Source: Deltaproteobacteria bacterium (GTDB lineage: Bacteria; Myxococcota; SpSt-1050; JACRCP01). From it: 39,597 nucleotides of DNA. The stretch spans positions 1 to 39,597 of the forward strand of contig JACRCP010000098.1 in NCBI GenBank assembly GCA_016218965.1, read 5' to 3'. Position numbers and translations under genes: made by a program. Of the stretch, positions 24,010-32,507 are shown piece after piece. Numbering within the stretch: the stretch's first letter is position 1; every line of letters begins with the position of its first letter. The notes under the pieces are model-generated. The model saw only the letters and a list, made by a program, of their open reading frames with translations, was not told the DNA's origin and searched no databases.

Positions 24010-24119
24010 TCCTAATCCTTAAGTGCGGCCGGGCCGGAAAAACGGGTGGAATTCCCTTTTCCGCCCCTTTCCTCCCCGACTTTCTGTTTCACGGAAACCC
24101 CCTATTGTCGCGGGAACAC
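24010..24119. other. Spacer upstream of the sigma factor
   Basis: 110 bases between the outer-membrane protein gene and the sigma factor. It contains an imperfect inverted repeat (GGAAAA at 24038 with TTTTCC at 24056, flanking GGAATTCC). No convincing promoter or gene is seen. Confidence 0.4.
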
Positions 24120-25097
24120 TCAGAAAATCCCCAAGTCAAGGCCCAGTTTGACCATCGGCCGGACCCGCCAACTCGATAGCACAGGGTCACTACCCGCCGG
24201 CAGATCGGCAGGGTATACCGCGGTGTCAAAAAACACCAGCGCACCCAATTCCATGAACAATTCCGAGGACCTGCCAATCTCCCGCCCCCCGACGAAGGCG
24301 GCCCGCCCGCCCCAAACGTACCTGGCACCGTTTGCCCCGGCGGGGCCCTCGGGCTCGCCCGCGAGGACCTCAAGGACGCCCCCGGCTTCGACCCCCAACC
24401 TCCACACCCCAAGCCTCTTTGCCCAGCCCACACCTGCCTCAACCGGGTACCGGCGAACGCCCACCGCGACCCCGCCGCGTGACGCCTCCGCACGTTCCAT
24501 CAAACGTCCCCCGGCGTGGATGGACCACTGCTCGGACAGGTCAAAAGACAGGGCCGAAAACAACCCGTTCGGCGACGGGGACTCGGGGCCGAAGAACTCG
24601 GCGGCGTAGCCCCACCTAAGATGGAGGCGTTCTTGCGGGGCCCCGTGCGGCGCGGACGGCGAAACCGGTGCGGCCAGATCGAGGCGCGCGCTTACGAAGT
24701 TCCTTGCAATGATCGCGATCGCCTCGGCGCGTTCGGCGTCGTTTTTTGCCTCGACCGTCCTCACGAGCACGCGATCGCCGCCCGGCTCGGCGACGTACAT
24801 GAACACCTGGTCCTGGGCCGGGTTCAGCCACAGAACCTTGCCGGCCGAATGCCTTCGCGCGGCCTGGCGCGCAAGCGCAACCTGGTCCGCGAACGCCGGC
24901 GGGAGTTTCGCCGTTTCCTCGACGAAAACGGGGACCGCCAAATCGGACAGGTTCGACTTGAGCGTCTTGAGCACGCTCCCGACCTTTGCCCCCCCTTTTG
25001 TTTCGGCGTCGATGATCACGACGCCCGGTTCCCCCGTCAGCCCGGCCGCCGGGAGAAACAGGAGTGCCGCAAGGATTACTGGAGTCAGTGGCCTCAT
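24120..25097 (-). CDS. Outer-membrane beta-barrel protein with periplasmic domain
   Basis: A 325-residue exported protein. The ATG at 25097 starts a clear signal peptide (MRPLTPVILAALLFLPAAGL). Upstream in-frame codons run through a dispersed repeat and are unlikely to be translated. Residues 25-140 form an alpha/beta domain (VVIIDAETKGGAKVGSVL, VLWLNPAQDQVFMYVAEPGG) resembling CsgG/TolB-like periplasmic modules. Residues 155-325 show alternating aromatic and hydrophobic strands (LRWGYAAEFFGPE, WSIHAGGRLMERAEA, YVWGGRAAFVGGREIG) and end in LGLDLGIF with a terminal Phe, as in outer-membrane barrels. It lies 110 bases upstream of the sigma factor in the same direction and may feed the signal or the same envelope process (inference). 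No named family. Confidence 0.85.
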   Translation of the reverse strand: MRPLTPVILAALLFLPAAGLTGEPGVVIIDAETKGGAKVGSVLKTLKSNLSDLAVPVFVEETAKLPPAFADQVALARQAARRHSAGKVLWLNPAQDQVFMYVAEPGGDRVLVRTVEAKNDAERAEAIAIIARNFVSARLDLAAPVSPSAPHGAPQERLHLRWGYAAEFFGPESPSPNGLFSALSFDLSEQWSIHAGGRLMERAEASRGGVAVGVRRYPVEAGVGWAKRLGVWRLGVEAGGVLEVLAGEPEGPAGANGARYVWGGRAAFVGGREIGRSSELFMELGALVFFDTAVYPADLPAGSDPVLSSWRVRPMVKLGLDLGIF

Positions 25098-25165
25098 TTC
25101 CAGATGTTTTACCACCAACCCGGCATGCCTGTCACCTTTGAGCGTTCCCACTACCGCCCGTTCCT

Positions 25166-25275
25166 TGGAGTGCGGTAGCTTGCTACCGCTTTTTCTTCGG
25201 TGGCAGCTTGCTGCCACCCCCGGGCACGAGCAAGCTCGCGCCGAACGCAAAGCGCAAGCAAGCTCGCGCACTCCA
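25166..25275. repeat. Multi-hairpin dispersed element, copy 2
   Basis: A 110-bp relative of the element at 9667-9772, with the same 9-bp terminal inverted repeats (TGGAGTGCG and CGCACTCCA) and the same first palindrome (GCGGTAGC, TT, GCTACCGC). Later hairpins have diverged (GTGGCAGC/GCTGCCAC and CGAGCAAGCTCG). It lies between two divergent genes and appears to carry no coding sequence. Confidence 0.85.
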
Positions 25276-25289
25276 AAGCCCGGCACGGA

Positions 25290-25318
25290 TTCCCGACGCG
25301 CCCTTTTGGTGATATGAT
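25290..25318 (+). promoter_or_regulatory. Possible promoter of the beta-helix gene
   Basis: TATGAT (25313-25318, five of six bases) with a weak TTCCCG 17 bases upstream. A leader of about 50 bases would include GGAG before the ATG at 25375. Confidence 0.35.
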
Positions 25319-25374
25319 AGGGCCGTTTGCGTGGACACGGGCTTGGGGTTCGGCGTGTGTGTGGAGAAACAAGA

Positions 25375-27099
25375 ATGATCACTGCACTCGGAGTCGTGCT
25401 GGTGTCGTCGGTTGTGTCGGCTTCCGCGTACGAGGTCGGGCCGGGGAAGACGTTTGCCAACATCGGCGACGTGGCGTGGGAGGCGCTGTCGGCAGGTGAC
25501 GCCGTGCTCATCCACTGGCGGGCCGAGCCTTATCGCGAGAAATGGGTCATCGGGGTGCACGGCGAAGCGGCAAAGCCGATCACAGTGCGCGGCGTTTTGG
25601 GGCCGGGCGGCGAGAGGCCGGTGGTTGACGGGCGCGACGCGACGACGCGAAGCAGCCTCAACTTCTGGAACGAGGAACGCGGCGTCATCAAGGTCGGCGG
25701 CGCAAACAGCCCCGACTCCGAGTCGGCCTCGCACATAGTCATCGAAAACATCGAGGTCCGCTCGGGCCGGCAGCCGTACTCGTTCACCGGCAGAAACGGC
25801 CTCTCAGACTACGCAAAAAACACGGCCGCCATCTTTGTCGAGTGGGGCGAGCACGTCACGATCCGGAATTGCGTCATGCGCGACTCGGGAAATGGGCTTT
25901 TCGTCTCGGCCGCGAGCAAAGGCATTCTCATCGAGGGAAACCACATCTTTGACAACGGAAACGCCGGCTCGGCCTACGAGCACAACAGCTATACCGCGGC
26001 CGCCGGAATCACCTTCCAGTTCAACCGATACGGCCCCCTGTGCGCGGGCTGTGACGGGAACAACCTAAAAGACCGCTCGGCAGGGCTGGTCGTGCGATAC
26101 AACTGGATCGAGGGCGGGAACCGTGAGCTCGACCTCGTCGACGCCGAAGACTCGCAGGATTTGGTCAACGATCCGCGGTATCATAAGACGTTCGTGTACG
26201 GGAACGTCCTCGTGGAGCCCGACGGCGCCGGGAACAGCCAAATCGTCCACTACGGCGGCGACTCCGGGACCGAGAGCGACTACAGAAAGGGCGCGCTGTA
26301 CTTCTACAACAACACCGTGGTCTCGACCCGGAGCGGGAACACGACTCTTCTGCGCCTCTCGACCAACGATGAGCGCGCCGACGTCCGCAACAACGTCATC
26401 CATGTTGCCGCCGCCGGGAACCGCCTTGGGCTGGTCGACGAAACGGGAGTGGTCGATCTCACGCACAACTGGCTCAAGCCCGGGTACGTCGAAAGCCACG
26501 GAGGGCTTGCGGGGACGATAAACGACGATGGGACGAGCGTCACCGGCGTCTCACCGGGTTTCGAAGACGAGGTAGGGCAGGAGTTCCGCCTTGCCCCCGG
26601 CTCGGCGTGCATCAACAAGGGGACGGCCCTGCACCCCGCCGTGCTCCCCGACCACGATGTCGTTTTTCAGTACGTAAAGCACCAGGCGTCGGAACAACGC
26701 CCGGTGGACGGCCCGCTGGACCTCGGCGCGTTCGAATACTGCGCCGAGGCGTGCGGAGAGGTTGACGGGGGAACAGCAACCGACGGGGGATCCGCCCACG
26801 CGGACGGCGCTGCGGCGGACGCGCCGGCAACCGACGACGGGCCACCCCAAGACGCGGCCAACCCAACCGACGCGGCGGGTCTGCCCGACGTGTACGATCC
26901 GCCGGATCGGTCCGATCCGTCCGATCGGTCCGATCCACCCGACGCGTCCGGCGTCGCAGATGTGCCCGTCGCCGCCGACGCCGGAACCCCGCCCGCCGAC
27001 GCGGCGTTGCCCGACGCAAGCTCCGGCGGGCCGCAAGGCGGCGACACCCCGGGCGGCGAAGCGTCGTCGGGCTGCTCGTGCGCCAGCGTGAGCCCTTGA
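25375..27099 (+). CDS. Secreted right-handed beta-helix protein with SSGCSC tail
   Basis: A 574-residue exported protein. The ATG at 25375 has GGAG 8 bases upstream, and the signal peptide ends VSASA/YEVG. Residues 25-460 have the repeated beta-strand pattern of right-handed parallel beta-helices: IVIENIEVRSG, VTIRNCVMRDSGNGLFVS, GILIEGNHIFDNGN, LVVRYNWIEGGNRELDLVD, ALYFYNNTVVST and ADVRNNVIHVAAAGNRLGLV. Such folds serve pectate-lyase-like and other polysaccharide-active proteins. It opens with YEVGPGKTFANIGDVAWEAL, common in this class. A 90-residue Asp/Ala linker with SDx units follows (DRSDPSDRSDPPDAS), ending in EASSGCSCASVSP. That tail is shared with the alpha/beta hydrolase at 9786. Activity is not established from sequence. 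Confidence 0.9.
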   Translation: MITALGVVLVSSVVSASAYEVGPGKTFANIGDVAWEALSAGDAVLIHWRAEPYREKWVIGVHGEAAKPITVRGVLGPGGERPVVDGRDATTRSSLNFWNEERGVIKVGGANSPDSESASHIVIENIEVRSGRQPYSFTGRNGLSDYAKNTAAIFVEWGEHVTIRNCVMRDSGNGLFVSAASKGILIEGNHIFDNGNAGSAYEHNSYTAAAGITFQFNRYGPLCAGCDGNNLKDRSAGLVVRYNWIEGGNRELDLVDAEDSQDLVNDPRYHKTFVYGNVLVEPDGAGNSQIVHYGGDSGTESDYRKGALYFYNNTVVSTRSGNTTLLRLSTNDERADVRNNVIHVAAAGNRLGLVDETGVVDLTHNWLKPGYVESHGGLAGTINDDGTSVTGVSPGFEDEVGQEFRLAPGSACINKGTALHPAVLPDHDVVFQYVKHQASEQRPVDGPLDLGAFEYCAEACGEVDGGTATDGGSAHADGAAADAPATDDGPPQDAANPTDAAGLPDVYDPPDRSDPSDRSDPPDASGVADVPVAADAGTPPADAALPDASSGGPQGGDTPGGEASSGCSCASVSP

Positions 27100-27127
27100 C
27101 CTGCGCCACATCCGGCGCCGGCCGCCG

Positions 27128-30100
27128 CTATTCGGGGCGGTAGCCCTTCCTGAAGGCGCGCATAATCTTCATCAGCGATTCCACGCTTTGCAGCTCGTAG
27201 AATGCACCTTGGCTGTCATAACCCCCCGGACAACCCGGATCCCCGTAGCATCCCTTGAGGTACTCCGCCCTGTCAATGAGCGCGCAGGCGATCGATTGCT
27301 CTTTCGTTACGACAGAACCTCCCGTAGAAAAAGCGAGCGGCATCCGCAGCCCCCTCCAAACGAAGAAGCTTGGAAACGGCGAGACGTACTCGCACAGGTT
27401 CGCCGGGTCCAAGAGATCGAACACGCCGTCTTCCCCTTTGATCCAGATCGCCAAGTATTCGTTGAAACCAGGATCGTAAAACGTCTGCAGTCTTTCAAAA
27501 GCGAAAGTGATCGCGTAGACCTGTTCGTTGATCGACGCCCCCGGGTCGATCACGTACGCATTCCGGTATGCGGTGCCGGGGTTCCGGGGGCTGATCGGTT
27601 GATTGAAAAGTCCCAGACCGCCGTACCACGCGTTCCTGGGCGTGGCTACGCAGTGCTTGTTGTCCGGATTGACGTCGACAACCTGTCCGTAACGTTGTGG
27701 GTCGTCCGCGATAATTCCCGCGAGGATGTCGAGAATCTCCGTTGGGAAGAAATCAAAATAGCTCAACATGAATCTGTTGTTGTCTGCCGTCGGAAGACCA
27801 AGGTCCCGACTCGTGAGCGCGTCGAGAGCGGCGATCCTGTCCACGACCATCCCTATCACCGCGAGCCGGTCCACCTCGCCGAAGTGTCCCGTGTCGTACC
27901 TGTTCCAGTAGTATTTTCCTTCTCCCCAGTGGACGGTACAGTCGGCCTGCGCGTTTTGGGGGTCCGGGCTCACTCGGTAGAAGCGTTTGTCGTTTGGGTC
28001 AAGGTTCTTCACGTATGCGCCGATGTCCGGTGTGCCGAGGACGGTGTTGAAGAAGTTGAGCCCGTCGGCAGAGGCGAAATACATGTCGATGAGACCGCCG
28101 GGTTTTGTGTATGACGACGGCGCGCGCATTCCCTGAACGTAGAAGTAGTTGTAGAGCATCCCCTGATACTGCTTGCCGATCGTCGCAAAGTACCGGCCGA
28201 ACACCTTGTCTTCGTAGTCAAAACCGAAGTTTCGGCGGTAACGGCGGAAGTTGTTGAAGACGTAGTTGCGCTCGTACGATTCGACGGCGTTCGCCACGAT
28301 CTCACGCGAGGTCGCCCCGGCGTCCCAGCGGTTGCAGAACGGCCGGTCGGCCGTGCGCTCGTCCGAGCACATCCGGTAACGCACGGGATTTCCTTCCGCC
28401 TGCTCGTCCTTGGAGTAGTCGGCGTCCTGGTAGGATTCGGAGCAAACCGGGGGATACGAGGCGTCAACCGCGCATGACTGCCCGTCCTTGAAACCGGGGC
28501 ATTGCGCGTTGTCACGGCAGCGCTCGCCGCCATCCCAGATCTGCGCACCCTGAACGACCAGAGGCCGGCACACGCCCGTGAGGCAGGTCTGACCGTCCGC
28601 GGCAGACGGGCACGCGGCCGCGCCGCAATCCTCGCCGCCCTTGTAGTACCGGGCGTTTTTTCGGTTCTTCTTGTCGTAGGCGTCAGTCGGCGTGCCCCAG
28701 CGCTCGGTCACGCCGCCGTAACCGAACTTGATTGCCGCCACGTCGTATTTCCCGAGCGAAGCGGAAGGATCGCCGGTTTCGACGCCTCCGAACCCCGAGG
28801 CGAGGAATTCGACGGGGTAGTCCATGATCGACGAGTATTGGTAAAAGCCCGCGCCTTCTTTTGCCATGAGCGTCCGGAAGCACCGCCACTGTTTCTGATA
28901 GAGGTCGAAAGAACTGGCGTCCGGGAACGATTCGGGCGCGTGGAAAAGGTTGAAATCGGAAAGCGTGCTCACCCCTTCGCACTCGGGCGCGGCGAGAATC
29001 CCGGGCGCCGCCCCGATGACCGCCTTGTGGATCTCCCAATACCGGTCGAAGTAGTTCGCATGGTCGGCGCTACCCTCGAAGTTGTGCCGAAGCCCCAGCG
29101 CATGACCGAAGGCGTGCCCCGCGGCCTGGCGGAAAAGCGCGTTCTCGACGACGTCGGCGACCTGCTCGCGAGAATATCCCTTCCCGACCGCGTAGGTCTG
29201 GACGAGCTTCCATACCGCCCAATCGGTGAATTCATTCGGCTCGAGCAGGCAATTGAACCTCGACTTGGCGTACCCGGCATTCCACGGGTTGTCAGCGCCT
29301 TTCCGCCCGCCGCGCAGCGGGCTCCAACGCTCGAGATCCGCCGCGGAGAGGCCGCCCGCGTCCCGGTTCGAAACGTCGAAACCCCTCGTGACCAACAGAT
29401 CCCCCGGCAGAAGCAAAGACTCGACCTCCGGATGCGCGTCGCCGAAAGCTGCCCCCAGCCGGTGTGCCGCCGTCATCTGCTGGTAGTTCTGCGTCGTGAG
29501 CAGGCGGGCGGCCTCGGAGTCGCTCATCCCGGGCGCGGCGGCGGCCTTGACCTTCGCGAGAATCGAGTCGATTGCCGACCGGGCATACTGCGCCGGCTGC
29601 ACCGGCCCTTCGGGGAGCGTCGCCGATTCGGGGCCGCCACGGCGGCCGTCGAGATACGCCCCGATGTCGTCTCCGCGGGCGATCGACTCTGTGATGTCGG
29701 TGCCGTCGACCACCCGCCCCTTGATAATGTCGTAGAACAGCATCGACTGCGATTTGTAGATTTCAAGCGCCGCGCCGTAGATGTTCACGTTCGCGTTGAT
29801 GGTCTCGCCCGTCTCGGGGTCGGCCGAAAATGCGGCGTATTCGAGGGGCGCGCCCGCCATGGGCTTTGTGAGCCACCACAAAAAGTTGTAGCGCAGGTCC
29901 CCCTGGTTCTTGGCGCACTTTTCAGGATCGCGGAGCACTCTCGCACCGGTTTCATCCACCACTCCCGACTGCCGCGTGTCGTCGCACTCGTCGTGGTCGC
30001 GAAGCCGAACGACCAGCGCTCCCAGGCCGTTGTTGGCCGCCGTGTCTATCTTCCCGTTCAACCACTCCTTTGCCGCATCCGGAGTCTGGCCTTCGGCCTC

Positions 30101-31219
30101 GAGCATTCCCGCGAGCGCCTCCCTGAACGCCGCGTCCCAGTCGCGTGCGAGCGCGTACGCGGTCTCGCGCAGGTTCGCCGGAAAGCCCTTGCTCAAGTAA
30201 AAGACGATCCTTCGGATCTCCCGGTCCTTGACCGGGATCGGAGCGCCTGTGTCGTCGATCCAGCGTTTGAAGATGTCGAACCGGTTGATCCTGAAGTCGC
30301 GGGCAAGGTCGGTTAGCCCCATGCCCATGTCATATCCTTCGAAATCCAGCCTGAAAAATGCGAAGTGCTCGAACTGAGAGTCGCCGTGAACCGCTGGCCG
30401 GTAGTCGTTTGGCGTCACCTTCAAAAACGAGTGGCGAAGGGTGACCGTCATGGGGTCGGTTGCGATTGGGTACGAGGATTCCAACGCGGCGGATTCGGGT
30501 GTTGGGGACACGACCTCGCGGTTGACGACGTCGATGTAATCCGCGGTCACGACAAGCGAGTCCTTGTCGTAGAAGCTCACCGGCTCCCGTCGCATCTTCG
30601 CGTACGCGGGGTCCGCGGACTCCTTGAGAAAATGGAAGCGGTCGGTGATGAGGTTCTGCGACCAGTCCACGCGCATGTACTCGCGCTGCCACCACAGCCG
30701 GTCCGTCGTATTCTCCTCTATGGCCCCGGTTTCCTCGCCCGTGTTCGGGTTGTACTGGCGCTGGATGTCAAAGTGCGACTCTATCCTGTACGCCGCAACG
30801 GGCGAGTTGAAGTACTCCAGGCCGTTCTTCACGCACAACCCGCCAGCGTCACATCCGGAGTCCTCATAGCACATCCCGCCGGCCTCGTTGTAGGTCGCGT
30901 CGCCCGCCGGCGCGCACCTTCCGGCCTCGGTCTGCAGGGTCGTCTCGTACGCCCGAAGCGCGTACAGGAACTCCTCGGCAATCAACCAGCGGATCTTCTC
31001 GAGCCTCGGCGACTCTTCGCCGGCGAAGGTGAATTTCGCCTCGAACGGATGATCGAGGACGGTGGTCTTGTAGTACCATGCGCCCGTGAACGCCGCCTTG
31101 GGCATGGCGGCGGGTTGTACGAGGCTCTTCGCCGAGCGCTGTTCGACGCACCCGAAAAGAACAAGAGCCGCCGTGGCGGCGGCGAGGCAGATGGATGCCG
31201 GCATCAGAAACCTCTTCAT
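27128..31219 (-). CDS. Giant metalloprotease-like lipoprotein with HAFGH in place of HExxH
   Basis: A 1363-residue lipoprotein. The ATG at 31219 follows AAGGAGGG, and the lipobox is LVLFGC. The central region resembles the zinc metalloprotease group annotated in Myxococcota and Bacteroidetes (DUF4953/DUF5117-like). The zinc site reads HAFGHALGLRHNFEGS: His702, His706 and His712 are kept, but residue 703, normally the catalytic Glu of HExxHxxGxxH, is Ala (codon GCC). A Met-turn-like SSIMDYP (Met799) follows. Flanking modules carry Cys-rich units (CYEDSGCDAGGLC, CPGFKDGQSC). A role as a catalytically dead zinc-binding surface protein is inferred; peptidase activity through another residue cannot be excluded. 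It converges with the beta-helix gene and diverges from the transporter gene. Confidence 0.9.
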   Translation of the reverse strand: MKRFLMPASICLAAATAALVLFGCVEQRSAKSLVQPAAMPKAAFTGAWYYKTTVLDHPFEAKFTFAGEESPRLEKIRWLIAEEFLYALRAYETTLQTEAGRCAPAGDATYNEAGGMCYEDSGCDAGGLCVKNGLEYFNSPVAAYRIESHFDIQRQYNPNTGEETGAIEENTTDRLWWQREYMRVDWSQNLITDRFHFLKESADPAYAKMRREPVSFYDKDSLVVTADYIDVVNREVVSPTPESAALESSYPIATDPMTVTLRHSFLKVTPNDYRPAVHGDSQFEHFAFFRLDFEGYDMGMGLTDLARDFRINRFDIFKRWIDDTGAPIPVKDREIRRIVFYLSKGFPANLRETAYALARDWDAAFREALAGMLEAEGQTPDAAKEWLNGKIDTAANNGLGALVVRLRDHDECDDTRQSGVVDETGARVLRDPEKCAKNQGDLRYNFLWWLTKPMAGAPLEYAAFSADPETGETINANVNIYGAALEIYKSQSMLFYDIIKGRVVDGTDITESIARGDDIGAYLDGRRGGPESATLPEGPVQPAQYARSAIDSILAKVKAAAAPGMSDSEAARLLTTQNYQQMTAAHRLGAAFGDAHPEVESLLLPGDLLVTRGFDVSNRDAGGLSAADLERWSPLRGGRKGADNPWNAGYAKSRFNCLLEPNEFTDWAVWKLVQTYAVGKGYSREQVADVVENALFRQAAGHAFGHALGLRHNFEGSADHANYFDRYWEIHKAVIGAAPGILAAPECEGVSTLSDFNLFHAPESFPDASSFDLYQKQWRCFRTLMAKEGAGFYQYSSIMDYPVEFLASGFGGVETGDPSASLGKYDVAAIKFGYGGVTERWGTPTDAYDKKNRKNARYYKGGEDCGAAACPSAADGQTCLTGVCRPLVVQGAQIWDGGERCRDNAQCPGFKDGQSCAVDASYPPVCSESYQDADYSKDEQAEGNPVRYRMCSDERTADRPFCNRWDAGATSREIVANAVESYERNYVFNNFRRYRRNFGFDYEDKVFGRYFATIGKQYQGMLYNYFYVQGMRAPSSYTKPGGLIDMYFASADGLNFFNTVLGTPDIGAYVKNLDPNDKRFYRVSPDPQNAQADCTVHWGEGKYYWNRYDTGHFGEVDRLAVIGMVVDRIAALDALTSRDLGLPTADNNRFMLSYFDFFPTEILDILAGIIADDPQRYGQVVDVNPDNKHCVATPRNAWYGGLGLFNQPISPRNPGTAYRNAYVIDPGASINEQVYAITFAFERLQTFYDPGFNEYLAIWIKGEDGVFDLLDPANLCEYVSPFPSFFVWRGLRMPLAFSTGGSVVTKEQSIACALIDRAEYLKGCYGDPGCPGGYDSQGAFYELQSVESLMKIMRAFRKGYRPE

Positions 31220-31334
31220 GCCCGTTCCCTCCTTTGACCGTTGCATGCCCCGACGCTAGACCCCGTAACACCCGCAGTCCAGCCCGCCGTGAAGCGCACC
31301 GAAGGTATATGATCCGAGTGTCAGTACCCCGTAA

Positions 31335-31364
31335 TTGGACCGCCGGTTCGGCCGGTGGCATAAT
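31335..31364 (+). promoter_or_regulatory. Promoter of the transporter gene, possibly leaderless
   Basis: CATAAT (31359-31364, five of six bases) with a weak TTGGAC 18 bases upstream. The expected start point (about 31371) coincides with GTG/ATG at 31371-31376, and no ribosome site is visible. Confidence 0.45.
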
Positions 31365-31373
31365 CGCCGCGTG

Positions 31374-32429
31374 ATGAGCGGGAAGACATCACCAGTCGGG
31401 ACCGGCGTGCTCCTGGCGCTTTTGGCGGCCATCCTCTTCGGCCTCACCGTTCCGGCGGTCGAGCGGATCGGGGCCGGGGTGGGGCCGTTCTCGACCGCGG
31501 CACTGCTTTACCTCGGGGCGGGCCTTGCCGCTGTTTGCTTTTGGCTGGCTCGCCCGGGGGGCGGCGGGCGGCTGGGCGGGCGGCACATCCCGAGGCTTCT
31601 TGCGGTCTCGATCTTCGGCGCGGCGCTTGCGCCCGCCCTTCTGGTTTTCGGTATTCACCGCGTCGGCGCAACGACGACGTCGCTACTTCTCAATCTCGAG
31701 GTCGTGTTCACCGTGCTTCTTGCCCGCGCCGTGTATTGCGAACACCTAGGCCGCCGCGTGGTCATGGCGGCAACCGTGATGGTGTTCGGCGGCGCGGTCC
31801 TTGTTTTCGATTCGGCCCGCGGGTGGTCGTGGCAGGCCGCTGGCTCTCTGGCCGTCGCCGCCGCAGCGCTCTGCTGGGCGGTCGACAACACGCTCTCGTG
31901 CGCGCTTTCAGGCAACGACCCGCACGAGGTCGTCGCGGCGAAGGGGGTTCTGGGGTGCGTTCTCACGGGCGCCGGGGCCTTTTTGTCGGCCGAGCGGGTA
32001 CCTGGTCAATGGCAGGCGCTCGGTCTCCTCGCCTGCGGGATGACCGGCTACGGGTTGAGCCTGAAGCTCTACCTCCTGGCCCAGCGAAGGATCGGGGCCG
32101 CGCGGACGGGATCGGTCTTTGGGACGGCGCCGTTCATCGGAGTGGCGGCGGCGTGGGCGATGGGGGGCAGGCAGGGCGGAGTCTGGACCGCGGCCGCGGC
32201 GGCGCTTTTTGCCGTCGGAATTGTTCTTCACTCCACCGAGCGCCACGAGCACGAGCATTCGCACGACGCGCTCGATCACGAGCACGCGCATCGGCACGAC
32301 GACGGCCACCACGGCCACGGGCACGAGCACGCGGTCGGAGGGGATCACACCCACCTGCACAGTCACGCGGCGTTTCTGCACGCCCACACCCACGCCCCGG
32401 ATTGCCACCACCTTCACCGCCATCCGTGA
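31374..32429 (+). CDS. DMT/EamA-family transporter with His-rich tail
   Basis: A 351-residue inner-membrane transporter of the drug/metabolite transporter superfamily. About ten hydrophobic helices fill residues 1-285, in two EamA-type halves (GVLLALLAAILFGLTVPAVE; AAALCWAVDNTLSCALSGND). The loop VGATTTSLLLNLEVVFTVLL is typical of the first half. The last 65 residues are a cytoplasmic tail with about 25 His (HEHEHSHDALDHEHAHRHDD, HTHLHSHAAFLHAHTH), a metal-binding type seen in related EamA proteins. Divalent metal handling is suggested (inference); other small solutes remain possible. The ATG at 31374 is preceded directly by an in-frame GTG at 31371; either may be used. Confidence 0.9.
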   Translation: MSGKTSPVGTGVLLALLAAILFGLTVPAVERIGAGVGPFSTAALLYLGAGLAAVCFWLARPGGGGRLGGRHIPRLLAVSIFGAALAPALLVFGIHRVGATTTSLLLNLEVVFTVLLARAVYCEHLGRRVVMAATVMVFGGAVLVFDSARGWSWQAAGSLAVAAAALCWAVDNTLSCALSGNDPHEVVAAKGVLGCVLTGAGAFLSAERVPGQWQALGLLACGMTGYGLSLKLYLLAQRRIGAARTGSVFGTAPFIGVAAAWAMGGRQGGVWTAAAAALFAVGIVLHSTERHEHEHSHDALDHEHAHRHDDGHHGHGHEHAVGGDHTHLHSHAAFLHAHTHAPDCHHLHRHP

Positions 32430-32444
32430 AGAGCGAATCTGTCG

Positions 32445-32474
32445 TTGCGGTTTTTGCCGCGGCTGTGCTAGAGT
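32445..32474 (+). promoter_or_regulatory. Promoter of the SGNH hydrolase operon
   Basis: TTGCGG (32445-32450), an 18-base spacer and TAGAGT (32469-32474), which has TG one base upstream as an extended -10. The leader would be about 27 bases. Confidence 0.45.
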
Positions 32475-32507
32475 GGTCGCGTAAACTTCACGATCGGGGG
32501 TGCTGTC

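Noticed and set aside
24315..24330. A 16-base inverted match to the sequence at 39388-39403
   Set aside because: It lies in a normal coding stretch (GARYVWGG) of the outer-membrane protein; one 16-base match in a GC-rich window of this size is plausible by chance.
27112..27121. CCGGCGCCGG palindrome as a terminator between convergent genes
   Set aside because: Only a 10-base GC palindrome without a loop or T-run; such sequences are expected by composition.
28502..30316. A 604-codon plus-strand frame opposite the metalloprotease-like gene
   Set aside because: No family resemblance and an unusual composition; it mirrors the codon periodicity of the real gene.
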